Below are positions 17,802 through 28,212 of a stretch of DNA of 64,000 bases, in pieces. The stretch comes from Rhodococcus sp. (in: high G+C Gram-positive bacteria) (GTDB lineage: Bacteria; Actinomycetota; Actinomycetes; Mycobacteriales; Mycobacteriaceae). The DNA lies in assembly GCF_023264675.1 (NCBI RefSeq), contig NZ_JAHFVG010000023.1, forward strand, positions 23,821-87,820, read 5' to 3'. Each line of letters starts with the position of its first letter. The stretch's first letter is position 1. Position numbers and translations under genes: made by a program. Under the pieces are notes generated by a model that worked only from the letters and a program-made list of their open reading frames with translations, was not told the DNA's origin and ran no database searches.

Positions 17802-19484
17802 CTACTCGCCTGCGGCGACGAGCGGTTCGAGCGTCAGATCGGGCATTTCCTTCTCGATGTACTGCAGGCGCCACTTGTCGCTCACCAAGGCGAGGAGGGC
17901 GCCATCCGTCCGAGTGAAGACCTCGACTCCACGCTGACGGCCCAGTTCGACCGCCGAATCGGCATCGGTGCGGCGTGCCACCGAGTAACCGAGTGGCTCC
18001 AACCGGGCGTCGACGCCGAACTCGGTCTTCATCCGGGCGGTGACCACCTCGAACTGCATGGGACCGACAGCCGCGAGCACCGGTGAGGCGTCGCCGCGAA
18101 CGTCGTTGCGCAACACCTGAACAACGCCTTCGGAATCCAACTGCTCGACGGCGCGTCGGAACTTCTTGTACTTGTCGGCGCTGTCGACGCGCAACGCGGC
18201 GAAGTGCTCCGGTGCGAAGGACGGGATCGGCGGGTACTCGACCTTCTTGTCGCTGTAGAGAGTGTGGCCCGGTGCAAGCGCGGTCGCGTTGACGAGACCG
18301 ACGACGTCGCCGGGGTAGGCGTTCTCCACGGTCGTACGTTCGCGTCCGAAGACGGTGAGTGCATATTTCGTCGTGAACGGCTTGCCGGTCTGCGCGTGCG
18401 TGACGACCATGCCGCGCTCGAACACCCCCGACACGACGCGCATGAAGGCCAACCGGTCGCGGTGCGCGGTGTCCATTCCGGCTTGAACCTTGAACACCAC
18501 GGCGCTGAACGGATCGGTGATCTCGCGGACGCCGCCCTTGACGTCCTCGCGTGGGCCAGGGGCAGGCGCCAGGGCGACGAGGGTGTCCAGAATCTGGCGG
18601 ACACCGAAGTTGAGCATGGCGGAGCCGAAGATGACCGGGGATGTCTGACCGGCGAGGAACAGCTCCTGGTCGTGTCCTTGCCCGCTGGAGACGAGCAGTT
18701 CGCTCTCCTCGAGCGCGGTCTCCCATTCGGAACCTTCGCGTGCGGCTGCGGCGTCGGCATCCATCAGTTCCTCGGGGGCGATGGTCGCTCCGCCCGCAGT
18801 TCGAGTGAAGCGAATGTAGTTGCCCTCGCGGACGTCGAGCAGACCGCGGAAGTCGCCCGCGATTCCGACGGGCCAGTACAGCGGAGTCGGAGTCAGGCCG
18901 ATGCGCTGCTCGATCTCGTCGAGCAGTTCCAGCGGCGACTGACCCGGGCGGTCCCACTTGTTGATGACGGTGATGACCGGGATGCCGAACTGGCGACACA
19001 CCTGGAACAGCTTGAGGGTCTGCGGCTCCAGGCCCTTGGCCGCGTCGATGAGCATCACCGCAGCGTCGACCGCCGTCAGCACGCGGTAGGTGTCCTCGGA
19101 GAAGTCGGCGTGCCCGGGGGTGTCGACGAGGTTGATGACGTTGATCTCGTCGGCGGTCGCGTCTACCTGGTAATTGAACTGCAGGGCGGTCGAACTCACC
19201 GAGATCCCGCGAGCCTTCTCCATCTCCATCCAGTCGGAGACCGTGGAGCGTCGGCCTGCCTTGCCGTGGATCGCGCCCGCCTCCGAGATGACACGGGCGT
19301 GCAAGGCGAGTGCCTCGGTCAGCGTGGACTTACCGGCGTCGGGGTGCGAGATGACGGCGAACGTACGTCGACGGGCCACCTCGGATGCAAGTTCCTTGTG
19401 CGCGTTCTTGGTCCCACCGGAAGGCACATCGGACAGAGCCGGGCTCGTGTCGATCGCAGCGTCTACCGAATCGGGCGTGCTCAA
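17802..19484 (-). CDS. prfC: Peptide chain release factor 3
   Basis: A 560-residue translational GTPase that recycles RF1/RF2. The GTPase motifs are SHPDAGKST (G1), VDTPGHADFSED (G3) and INKWDRPG (G4). The C-terminal RF3 domain contains the DVVGLVNATALAPGHTLY and GPMQFEVV motifs. The TTG at 19484 was chosen: it is preceded by AGAAGAGG at the right distance, and the frame upstream encodes no family sequence. It is divergent from the acyl-AMP ligase, with a 133-bp promoter region between. Confidence 0.94.
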   Translation of the reverse strand: MSTPDSVDAAIDTSPALSDVPSGGTKNAHKELASEVARRRTFAVISHPDAGKSTLTEALALHARVISEAGAIHGKAGRRSTVSDWMEMEKARGISVSSTALQFNYQVDATADEINVINLVDTPGHADFSEDTYRVLTAVDAAVMLIDAAKGLEPQTLKLFQVCRQFGIPVITVINKWDRPGQSPLELLDEIEQRIGLTPTPLYWPVGIAGDFRGLLDVREGNYIRFTRTAGGATIAPEELMDADAAAAREGSEWETALEESELLVSSGQGHDQELFLAGQTSPVIFGSAMLNFGVRQILDTLVALAPAPGPREDVKGGVREITDPFSAVVFKVQAGMDTAHRDRLAFMRVVSGVFERGMVVTHAQTGKPFTTKYALTVFGRERTTVENAYPGDVVGLVNATALAPGHTLYSDKKVEYPPIPSFAPEHFAALRVDSADKYKKFRRAVEQLDSEGVVQVLRNDVRGDASPVLAAVGPMQFEVVTARMKTEFGVDARLEPLGYSVARRTDADSAVELGRQRGVEVFTRTDGALLALVSDKWRLQYIEKEMPDLTLEPLVAAGE

Positions 19485-19546
19485 GGGAACCTCTTCTACG
19501 TAACAGGAGTGTTGTGGCCGGTACCAGGGTACTCGGACGTATTCCG

Positions 19547-19561
19547 CGGTAACGGTTACCG
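19547..19561. promoter_or_regulatory. 15-bp perfect palindrome CGGTAACGGTTACCG in the prfC/acyl-AMP ligase promoter
   Basis: CGGTAAC-G-GTTACCG lies 63 bp before the prfC start and 57 bp before the ligase start. The half-site is the same as the GTTACCG/CGGTAAC pair before rpfB. This suggests a shared operator type; the protein is unknown. Confidence 0.45.
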
Positions 19562-19617
19562 TCCGGCTGTGGATTGAATAGCGTGACGGGAGTGACTCGA
19601 CTTCACAGGAGAAAGCC

Positions 19618-21252
19618 TTGAGCAAGTTCACCGAAGAAATGTTCGCCACGGCAAGCGAGAGCACCCGGGGATTGGTGACCGGCGAGCCCGACCAGCCGTT
19701 GCGTCAGTCGTGGGGCGAGATCCACCAGGTGGCTCGATCGATGGCGGGCGCCCTCGCCGAGGCCGGAATATCGCGTGGTGACGCCATCGGAATCCTCGCC
19801 GGGCAGCCCGTCGACATCGCACCGGCATGTCAGGCGACGTGGATGCGCGGCGGCTCGGTCACCATGCTGCATCAGCCGACTCCGCGTACCGACCTCGCGG
19901 TGTGGGGTACGGACACCGAGACCGTGGTGAAGATGATCGAGGCGAAAGCAGTGATTCTGGGTGCGCCCTTCGATATCGCTGCGCCGATCCTCGAAGAACG
20001 CGGCATCACCGTGCTGAAGATCGAGGACATGCGGGCGGGCAAGGACATCGATCCTGTTCCGACCGAGGAGTCCGATATCGCACTGCAGCAATTGACCTCG
20101 GGCTCGACGGGATCGCCGAAGGCCGTGCGGATCACCCACGAGAACTTCTACGTCAACGCATACGCGATGATCGATCGCATCAAGTTCGATGTCGACTCCG
20201 ATGTCATGGTCAGCTGGCTTCCGCTGTTCCACGACATGGGCATGGTCGGCTTCCTCACGGTGCCGATGCAGGTGGGCGCCGACGTCGTCAGCATCACCCC
20301 GCTCGACTTCCTGCGCTCACCGTTGCTCTGGGCCAAGCTGATTCACAAATACAAGGGAACGGTCACGGCCGCACCGAATTTCGCGTATTCACTGCTTGCC
20401 CGACGCCTGTCTCAAGCCGAGGACGATCTGGATCTCGACCTCAGCACGCTGCGCTACGCCTGGAACGGCGCCGAGCCCGTCGACCCCGACACGATGGCCA
20501 CCCTCGCCGAGGCGGGGCGTCCGTACAAGCTCGACCCCCTTGCTTTGGCGCCGGTCTACGGAATGGCGGAAACGACTCTCGCAGTGTCCATTCCGGACCC
20601 GGGTCAGGGGCAGGTACTCGACATCGTCGACGCCGACCTGCTCGAGGCGATGGGCCGCGCTGTGCCCGCGACGAAGGGCAACGTTCGCAAACTCGCGACC
20701 CTCGGCAAAATGGTGCCCAACCTCGAAGGTCGGGTCGTCGACAAGGAAGGCCAGGTGCTGACCGCGCGCGGCGTCGGGATCATCGAGGTGCGAGGCAAAG
20801 CGGTCACGCCCGGTTACATCACCGTCGACGGACCGGTGCAGACCCAGGACGCCGACGGCTGGCTCGACACCGGCGACGTCGGCTACTTCACCGAGGAAGG
20901 CCTCGTCGTCGTCTGTGGCCGCATCAAAGACGTCATCATCATGGGCGGGCGCAACATCTACCCGACGGACATCGAACGCGCCGCCGGTTCGGTGCGCGGC
21001 GTGCGTCCGGGCAATGCCGTCGCGATCCGTCTCGACGCCGGTGACAAGCGGGAGAGCTTCGCCGTTGCCGTGGAGACCAACGACTTTCAGGATCCGGAGG
21101 AGGTCAAACGCATCGAGCACGATGTAGTGCATGCGGTGCATTCCGAAGTCGGGGTACGGCCACGGACCGTCGCGGTGCTCGGGCCAGGATCGATCCCGAA
21201 GACGTCGTCGGGCAAGCTTCGTCGGGCGAATTCGGCGTCGTTGTTGGGATAG
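19618..21252 (+). CDS. Fatty acyl-AMP ligase / acyl-CoA synthetase (Rv1013 type)
   Basis: A 544-residue ANL-superfamily adenylating enzyme. The AMP-binding P-loop [19 protein letters not shown] (about 158-176), [22 protein letters not shown], the hinge [20 protein letters not shown] and the C-terminal Lys motif [10 protein letters not shown] are all present. Length and synteny match Rv1013, a 544-residue protein named Pks16 although it is not a polyketide synthase. Acyl-AMP ligases feed lipid or polyketide assembly; whether this one uses CoA or a carrier protein cannot be read here. The TTG start has a good AGGAGAAA site. Three tandem terminators follow. Confidence 0.9.
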   Translation: MSKFTEEMFATASESTRGLVTGEPDQPLRQSWGEIHQVARSMAGALAEAGISRGDAIGILAGQPVDIAPACQATWMRGGSVTMLHQPTPRTDLAVWGTDTETVVKMIEAKAVILGAPFDIAAPILEERGITVLKIEDMRAGKDIDPVPTEESDIALQQLTSGSTGSPKAVRITHENFYVNAYAMIDRIKFDVDSDVMVSWLPLFHDMGMVGFLTVPMQVGADVVSITPLDFLRSPLLWAKLIHKYKGTVTAAPNFAYSLLARRLSQAEDDLDLDLSTLRYAWNGAEPVDPDTMATLAEAGRPYKLDPLALAPVYGMAETTLAVSIPDPGQGQVLDIVDADLLEAMGRAVPATKGNVRKLATLGKMVPNLEGRVVDKEGQVLTARGVGIIEVRGKAVTPGYITVDGPVQTQDADGWLDTGDVGYFTEEGLVVVCGRIKDVIIMGGRNIYPTDIERAAGSVRGVRPGNAVAIRLDAGDKRESFAVAVETNDFQDPEEVKRIEHDVVHAVHSEVGVRPRTVAVLGPGSIPKTSSGKLRRANSASLLG

Positions 21253-21284
21253 TGCTGGGCGCCTGATTCCGGTGTTTCAGCCTT

Positions 21285-21355
21285 CCGGGGAACCCGGTTT
21301 TTCAGCCCCCCCCGGGGAACCCGGTTTTTCAACCCCCCCGGGGAACCCGGTTTTT
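21285..21355 (+). terminator. Three tandem intrinsic terminators after the acyl-AMP ligase
   Basis: The unit CCGGG-GAA-CCCGG-TTTTT occurs at 21285-21302, 21312-21329 and 21338-21355. Each is a perfect 5-bp GC stem with a GAA loop and a five-T tail, spaced 27 and 26 bp apart by C-runs of different length. The last T-run abuts the TGA of convergent pth. Confidence 0.9.
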
Positions 21356-21942
21356 CAACGCGGATGGACCTGGTTCTGCGCCGCTTCGAGGCCGACGCGC
21401 AGGACCAACTCCGCGGCATCGGCGGCCTCTTCGCAGATCACCCCGAGGTCCTTGCGTTCGGCAGCCGAGAACGGTTTGAGGACGTAGGCGGCCGCGTCCA
21501 TACGGCCGGGCGGGCGCCCGACGCCGACGCGGACCCGCAGGTAGTCCTTGGTGGACAAGTGCTGGGAGATGGACCGAAGGCCATTGTGTCCGCCTTCGCC
21601 GCCGCCCAGTTTGAGCCTGATGGAGCCGAAGTCGATGTCCAGTTCGTCGTGCACCACAACAACATTGGCGGGTTCGACGGAAAAGAAACGGGCGAGCGCA
21701 GCGACGGGCTGACCGGACAGGTTCATGAATGTTCGCGGTTTCGCGACGATGACGGATCGGTCGGCGAGGCGCGCTTGAACGATGTCCGAGTTCGACTTCT
21801 TGTGCGAGGAGAACTTGGCACCGATCCGGCCGGCCAGCACGTCGGCGACCATGAAGCCGACGTTGTGGCGAGTCGTCTCGTACTGCGATCCGGGGTTACC
21901 GAGACCGACGATCAGCGCAGTGTCCGCATTCACGGTGTTCAT
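21355..21942 (-). CDS. pth: Peptidyl-tRNA hydrolase
   Basis: A 195-residue enzyme that releases peptides from prematurely dissociated peptidyl-tRNA. Signatures are [18 protein letters not shown] with the catalytic His, [21 protein letters not shown] with the conserved Asp, and [13 protein letters not shown]. Length is normal. It follows rplY by 76 bp on the same strand, as in Rv1014c-Rv1015c. A strong hairpin (21967-21999) sits between the two genes, so pth probably depends on read-through or its own promoter. Confidence 0.96.
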   Translation of the reverse strand: MNTVNADTALIVGLGNPGSQYETTRHNVGFMVADVLAGRIGAKFSSHKKSNSDIVQARLADRSVIVAKPRTFMNLSGQPVAALARFFSVEPANVVVVHDELDIDFGSIRLKLGGGEGGHNGLRSISQHLSTKDYLRVRVGVGRPPGRMDAAAYVLKPFSAAERKDLGVICEEAADAAELVLRVGLEAAQNQVHPR

Positions 21943-21966
21943 GCTCCCATTCGAGTGGCAAACGAC

Positions 21967-21999
21967 AACGCGCCGCTCCCGAAGTGGAAGCGGCGCGTT
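21967..21999 (-). terminator. 11-bp hairpin between rplY and pth
   Basis: AACGCGCCGCT (21967-21977) and AGCGGCGCGTT (21989-21999) are perfect complements around an 11-nt loop. On the minus strand it is followed by TGTCGTTT rather than a pure T-run. It is a likely partial or L-shaped terminator for rplY. Confidence 0.7.
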
Positions 22000-22018
22000 G
22001 CGGATGAAAGAAGTGAGA

Positions 22019-22675
22019 CTAGCTCTCGTCGGAGCTTTCCTCGGATGCTGCCTCTTCCTGAGTCTCGGCTTCGCCGGTCTCGGAAACAGGCTCGGTGCCC
22101 TCGCCCTCGGCCTCGAGGTCTTCCTCGGACGGAGCCTCGACGACGTTGACGAGCAGCAGCTCGGCGTCGGACACCAGTGTCACGTTCTCGGGCAGTGCCA
22201 CGGTGCCTGCCAGGATCTGGCTGCCGGCTTCGAGGCCCTCGACCGAGACGGTGATGGACTCGGGGATCTCCAGCGCGTCGGCGTCGATCTCGATGACGGT
22301 CGAGTCGGTGTAGACGAGGGTGCCTGCGGCGGCGTCGCCCTCGACGATGACGTTGATCTCGACGTTGACGCGCTCGCCCTTCTTCAGGACGAGGAGATCG
22401 GCGTGCTCGATGCTGCGCTTGATCGGGTGAACGACGACCGACTTGGTGAGCGCGACCTGCTCGTTGCCCGCGATGTCGAGGGTCAGAACGGCGTTGGTGC
22501 CGTGGTTACGCAGCACTGCAGCGAATGCGCGGGCATCGAGTGCGAGGTGCTGGGGATCGCTTCCGTGTCCGTACAGAACGGCGGGGACCTGGCCGTCGCG
22601 ACGTGCGCGGCGAGCTGCGCCCTTGCCGAACTCGGTGCGGACCTGTGCGATGAGATTGTTGACTTCGTTAGCCAT
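22019..22675 (-). CDS. rplY: 50S ribosomal protein L25 (CTC form)
   Basis: A 218-residue long-form L25 that binds 5S rRNA. The N-terminal L25 domain has [20 protein letters not shown], and the TL5/CTC C-terminal beta domain spans about 95-185. The tail is very acidic ([19 protein letters not shown]), as in other actinobacterial L25 proteins. The ATG at 22675 gives the normal N-terminus; the longer upstream frame is not supported. In mycobacteria lpqT and prs follow next upstream, but here a block of about 12 kb intervenes. Confidence 0.95.
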   Translation of the reverse strand: MANEVNNLIAQVRTEFGKGAARRARRDGQVPAVLYGHGSDPQHLALDARAFAAVLRNHGTNAVLTLDIAGNEQVALTKSVVVHPIKRSIEHADLLVLKKGERVNVEINVIVEGDAAAGTLVYTDSTVIEIDADALEIPESITVSVEGLEAGSQILAGTVALPENVTLVSDAELLLVNVVEAPSEEDLEAEGEGTEPVSETGEAETQEEAASEESSDES

Positions 22676-22809
22676 AAGAATTGAGCTCCTGGATCTTGGT
22701 GGACAAGGCTCGTCGGGGCTGACACGTACGAGCAAGGCCAGGGGCCGAGCCGCGTCGATCACGGTAAGTCCTTCGTGGACCTACCCTCGCCGAGACAACC
22801 CGGAAGACT

Positions 22810-23382
22810 TTACACCATCTCCCGACGCCCCCGAACCATCAGCGATCGCGCGATCGACCTCGCCACGTCGATGGCGTCGTCGCGCCCACCGGCGGTCCTC
22901 ATGATGACCGCACCTTCGTGGACGAGGGACAGTTCGCCGCCCAGTTCTTCGAAGTTCTCGAAGCCCGCGTCGCCCAGGAGCCCGATGAACAGGTCCCTGG
23001 TCCAACCCTTCTCCTCGGCGATCACCTGGAGTGCCGGGTGTCCGGTGCCCCCGAACTCGGCGAACGCATTGACGAACCCGCAGCCGCGGTCGTTGTCGTG
23101 CATCCAGGCCTCCAGCGCGTCGTAGACGGCGAGGGGACGGTCCGGGATCGCATAGGTCTCGATGTAGGCCAGCACGAACACGCACCATCGTTCGTATCGT
23201 CGCTCCAGATACCGAAGGACCAGGCCGTCCTTGGATCCGAATCGGTCGTACAACGTCTTCTTGGTGGTTCCGGCTTCCTCGGCGATGAGATCCACTCCGA
23301 CGGCGCGGATGCCGCGTTCGTAGAAGAGGGCGCTGGCGACGGTCAGAATCCGTTCGCCGGCGGGGGTCAACGGCTTGGTCAT
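22810..23382 (-). CDS. TetR-family transcriptional regulator
   Basis: 190 residues. The N-terminal HTH is typical (ILTVASALFYERGIRAVGVDLIAEEAGTTKKTLYDRFGSKDGL, about 12-54), followed by an all-helical ligand domain. It is divergent from a drug/metabolite-transporter gene 59 bp away, so local control of that exporter is likely. The gap contains TATACAGACCGGTGTGGTTA, an imperfect dyad around ACCGGT that could be its operator. Confidence 0.88.
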   Translation of the reverse strand: MTKPLTPAGERILTVASALFYERGIRAVGVDLIAEEAGTTKKTLYDRFGSKDGLVLRYLERRYERWCVFVLAYIETYAIPDRPLAVYDALEAWMHDNDRGCGFVNAFAEFGGTGHPALQVIAEEKGWTRDLFIGLLGDAGFENFEELGGELSLVHEGAVIMRTAGGRDDAIDVARSIARSLMVRGRREMV

Positions 23383-23441
23383 GTGTGCCTCCGATCACAG
23401 GTTCACTGCAAGTATACAGACCGGTGTGGTTACCTGTCGGC

Positions 23442-24386
23442 ATGGCGAAAATCGACAGCATCGCAGCGGTCTCACTGGTCGTTCTGTGGAGTTCGGGATT
23501 CATCGGTGCCGAGCTCGGCACCGCGCACGCGTCGGCGCACACGTTGTTGGCGTGGCGGTACGTGATCGCGGCTGTGATTCTCGCGGGCTGGTGTTGGTAC
23601 CGGGGGTTGCGGCCGACATGGCAGGGGGTCCGGCGCCAGGTCGTACTCGGATTCTTCTGCCAGTTCGCATACCTCGGCTGTATCGTCACCGGCGTCGGGA
23701 TGGGGGTGCCTGCCGGCACAGCGGCGTTGATCGCGGCAATGCAGCCCCTCGTCGTAGCGGCGGCCTCGTCCCCGGTGTTGGGTGAATCGCTCGGTACCGG
23801 CCGCACGGTGTCGTTGTTCGTCGGCTTCGCCGGCGTCGTCCTCGTCGTCGCGGGAGATCTGGGCGGTGCGAGCATCGCGTGGTCGGTCTACCTCCTACCG
23901 GTCGTCGGCACGCTCGCTCTGTCGACCGGAACCGTGCTCGAGCGCAAGCTGGCGACGACGGAACCCATCCCGCTCGCGATGTGCATTCAGGCCGTCACCA
24001 GCGCAGTTCTGTTCTCGACCTGGAGTGTGCTCGCGGGCGATCCGGTTCCGCAGATGACCGTCGGCTTCTGGGCCGCTGTCGCCTGGGTGATCGTGTTCGC
24101 GACGTTCGGTGCGTACGGGTCCTACCTCTTCGTGCTGCGTCGAAGCGGTGCGACGAGGGCGAGTGCCCTGCTCTACCTGACTCCCGCGATGACCATGGTG
24201 TGGGCATTCGTGATGTTCGGGGATCCGATCACCTGGACGGCGCTGGTCGGTCTGGCGGTGACGTTGGCCGCCGCATGTGAGTGGAAATCCATAACCCACT
24301 ATGTATTCGCGCTCACATGGCGCGGAGCGCCGACACCATCTCGTCCAGCTGAGCCAGCGTCACGAAGTAGTGCGGCGACGCTCTGA
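23442..24386 (+). CDS. EamA/DMT-family transporter
   Basis: A 314-residue integral membrane protein with about ten transmembrane segments and two EamA repeats (SLVVLWSSGFIGAELGT and later VIVFATFGAYGSYLFVLRRSG, YLTPAMTMVWAFVMFGDP). The substrate is unknown; relatives export amino acids or metabolites. It is divergent from a TetR gene. The last ~25 residues (SITHYVFALTWRGAPTPSRPAEPASRSSAATL region) are not membrane-like and run antisense into egtE for 74 bp, which suggests a 3' extension after loss of an earlier stop. Confidence 0.88.
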   Translation: MAKIDSIAAVSLVVLWSSGFIGAELGTAHASAHTLLAWRYVIAAVILAGWCWYRGLRPTWQGVRRQVVLGFFCQFAYLGCIVTGVGMGVPAGTAALIAAMQPLVVAAASSPVLGESLGTGRTVSLFVGFAGVVLVVAGDLGGASIAWSVYLLPVVGTLALSTGTVLERKLATTEPIPLAMCIQAVTSAVLFSTWSVLAGDPVPQMTVGFWAAVAWVIVFATFGAYGSYLFVLRRSGATRASALLYLTPAMTMVWAFVMFGDPITWTALVGLAVTLAAACEWKSITHYVFALTWRGAPTPSRPAEPASRSSAATL

Positions 24387-25482
24387 CGACGGCGTCCAGC
24401 CCGCGCTCGGTCATGTCGACGAGCGTCGAACGACGATGGCTGACGGTGACGGTGATGCCGTTGCCGGCGAGGAAGTCGCGTACGTCGGTCGGAGTGTGGC
24501 CGTCGACGGTGAACGACACGATCCCGCTCTTGTGATCGCCGAGGTCGTGGACGGTCACGCCGTCGACCGTCCGCAGGGATGCGCGCAGGTACTCGGCCCT
24601 CTCGCCGACGGCTTCGGCGACGTTGTCGATGCCGATCTCGAGGAGATAGTCGACGGCCGCGCCCAACGCGAGCCTCGCGGCGACGTCGCACTCCCAGAAT
24701 TCGAAACGGGTGACGTCGGCGGCCAGTTGAAAGTTGGACCGATCGACCCACTGCGCGCTGTGCAAGTCGAGGGCGGGAGGTTCGAGAGAGCTAGCCAACT
24801 CGGGGCGCAGGTACAGAAATCCCGTACCGCGCGGTCCGCGCAACCACTTTCGTCCGGTAGCACTGAGTGCGTCGACCCCGAGTTCGCTCACATCGACTCG
24901 AATCTGTCCGATGGATTGGCATGCGTCGAGCAGTACCAAGGCGCCGTAGCGGTGCGCGAGTTCGGCGACCTCGCGCGCCGGGTTGATCAGTCCACCGTTG
25001 GTGGGCGCGTGGACAAGTGAGACTATTCGGACATTTTCGTCGAGCATCGATTCCAGCGCTGCCAGATCGATCTGCCCGGTGGGATCGCTCGGTACGAATT
25101 CGACGATGGCGCCGACAGCCGCTGCGCGCTGCAACGCCGCGATCGCGTTCGACGCGTACTCGACCTCGGACATCAAGATCCGATCGCCCTTTTTCAGAGG
25201 GATCGAATAGAAGAAGTCACTCCAGGCTCGGGTTGCGCTGTCGCTCAATGCAATGTCCGACGCCTGTGCTCCGATCAAGGTCGCGATCGAGGTCTTGACG
25301 GCAGCGAGATCGGCCATTCTCTCGTTCGCTGCGCGGTAACCGCCGACAACCGCTTCCCGACGCAAATGCTCGATCGCGGTGTCGACGACGGGCGCGGGTG
25401 GCAACGACGAACCGGCGCTGTCGAGGAACACGGTGGACACTGAAGCGGGCGTATCGTGGCGGATTCGGTCGATGTCGATCAT
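24313..25482 (-). CDS. egtE: Ergothioneine biosynthesis PLP-dependent C-S lyase EgtE
   Basis: A 389-residue class V aminotransferase-fold enzyme. The PLP Lys lies in ATGRKWLRGPRGTGFLY (about 211-227), preceded by the VHAPTNGGLINP and LLDACQSIGQ motifs. In the pathway EgtE cleaves the hercynylcysteine sulfoxide C-S bond to give ergothioneine. The assignment rests on its position beside egtABCD as well as the family, since cysteine-desulfurase-like proteins look alike. Unlike the co-directional mycobacterial cluster, this egtE is divergent from egtA across 199 bp with triple repeats. Its 3' end overlaps the DMT gene tail. Confidence 0.85.
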   Translation of the reverse strand: MIDIDRIRHDTPASVSTVFLDSAGSSLPPAPVVDTAIEHLRREAVVGGYRAANERMADLAAVKTSIATLIGAQASDIALSDSATRAWSDFFYSIPLKKGDRILMSEVEYASNAIAALQRAAAVGAIVEFVPSDPTGQIDLAALESMLDENVRIVSLVHAPTNGGLINPAREVAELAHRYGALVLLDACQSIGQIRVDVSELGVDALSATGRKWLRGPRGTGFLYLRPELASSLEPPALDLHSAQWVDRSNFQLAADVTRFEFWECDVAARLALGAAVDYLLEIGIDNVAEAVGERAEYLRASLRTVDGVTVHDLGDHKSGIVSFTVDGHTPTDVRDFLAGNGITVTVSHRRSTLVDMTERGLDAVVRASPHYFVTLAQLDEMVSALRAM

Positions 25483-25514
25483 GGCGGCGCCTTCCCTCGA
25501 AATAAATTGTCGGT

Positions 25515-25571
25515 GCCCTGTGGTTCTCTTGGCTGCCCTGTGGTTCTCTTTGGCTGCACGGTGGTTCTCTC
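25515..25571. repeat. Triple 20/21-bp direct repeat in the egtE/egtA divergent promoter
   Basis: GCCCTGTGGTTCTCTT at 25515-25530 and 25535-25550 is identical, and GCACGGTGGTTCTCTC at 25556-25571 is close. They are joined by GGCT and TGGCT, giving periods of 20 and 21 bp, about two helical turns. The array begins 32 bp upstream of the egtE start and ends 110 bp upstream of egtA. The spacing suggests a same-face array of operator sites for a regulator of the ergothioneine genes. Confidence 0.8.
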
Positions 25572-25681
25572 GTAGCTACTCTCGATGCAAGGTTGTCACG
25601 AGGTCAGCGTTTCGGTCCGAATACCCCGGGGTAGTTGGGGGCAGCAGCTCTGCGGTGCGGGGCAACAACAAGGAGGCGCAT

Positions 25682-26913
25682 ATGTCGTCCAACGAGAAGT
25701 CCCTCGAACTGAGTTCGCGCCCCGCTGCCGAGACTTATGTCGCAAGTGTCTGTTTCAAGCTGGGGCCACCGCAACTCATCGGTGCCGAACTGGAGTGGTT
25801 GACCCACACCGTCGACGGAGAGAGACCGTCACTGAACAGTATTGCCGCTGCGCTGGGGGAGTACGCACCGCGCAGCATCGCTCCCGATTCACCCGCCCTG
25901 TCGTTGCCGGGCGGAAGCGCCGTCACGATCGAACCGGGCGGCCAAATAGAACTTTCCAGCGCGCCTCACGCATCGGTTGCGGAGCTGCAGAACGCCGTGG
26001 ACACCGACGCCCGCGTTCTCACCACGCTGATGAACGCAGCACATCTCGGCATGGACGCAGTGCCGGCCGATGTCGATCGCGAACCCCTCAGGCTGCTGCG
26101 GTTGCCGCGCTATTGCGCGATGGAGAATCGTTTCACCACCATCGGGCCCTACGGCAAGTTGATGATGTGCAACACCGCCGCCACCCAGGTCAGTGTCGAC
26201 GCCGGAGCCGACCCCGCTCAGATCGCGCTGCGTTGGGAGATGCTCGAGGCCGTCGGTCCTGCATTGGTTGCGGCGTTCGCGTGCTCACCGGCTCTTCGGG
26301 GCGCTCCTGACGGCGAATGGGCGTCGCAGCGGATGCGTACATGGCTCGAGCTGGACGGCAGCCGGACCGACGTCCCGAGCACCGGTGACCCGATCTCCGA
26401 CTACGCCCGGTGGGCGCTCGATGTTCCCCTGCTGTGCATCCGCAGCGACGGTGACAACTGGGAAGCGCCCCTGGGGACGTCGTTCGCGCAGTGGATCGAA
26501 GACAACACGCTCATTGGGCGCGTACCGACGATCGCTGATCTCGACTACCACCTCACAACGCTGTTTCCCCATGTCAGAGCATGTGGTCACCTCGAAATTC
26601 GGTACCTCGACGCGCAACCGGAAGAGCAGTGGGTGGTACCCGCCGCTGCATTCGACGCGCTGCTCGGAACGGATGCCGTCACCGCCGAAGCGACAGCGCT
26701 GACGGCCGACACCCGGGGCCGGTGGATTGATGCCGCGCGTGACGGCTTGGCCGACCCGGCCATGCGCAGCGCCGCCGAACAACTTCTCCGACTGGCCGCC
26801 GACCACTCTCCGGACCACAGCGAAATCCTGATCGACGCAGCCGACCGATGTCGCCGCGGCGATCCACCCGCAGCCGCCACCATCAACTCGTCCCGAGCAG
26901 ACAAGGAAACGGT

Positions 26914-26917
<4 letters not shown>
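25682..26917 (+). CDS. egtA: Gamma-glutamylcysteine ligase EgtA (ergothioneine)
   Basis: A 411-residue member of the glutamate-cysteine ligase 2 family, making gamma-Glu-Cys, the sulfur donor for EgtB. Visible features are IGAELEWLTHT (about 34-44), PGGQIELSSAPH (about 90-101), YCAMENRFTTIGPYGKLMM, and RACGHLEIRYLDAQPEEQW near the C-terminus. The start is fixed by an AAGGAGG site 5 bp before the ATG. It is the first of four overlapping genes egtA-B-C-D, and its TGA overlaps the egtB GTG. Confidence 0.93.

Positions 26918-28204
<1,287 letters not shown>

Positions 28205-28212
<8 letters not shown>

Noticed and set aside
17155..18999. A 614-codon minus-strand frame across pnuC and prfC
   Set aside because: It is the shifted frame of two genes with clear motifs and has Arg/Ser-rich composition.
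25515..25571. CRISPR-like short repeats upstream of egtE
   Set aside because: Spacers are 4-5 bp and the repeats sit in a divergent promoter, so operator sites are more likely.
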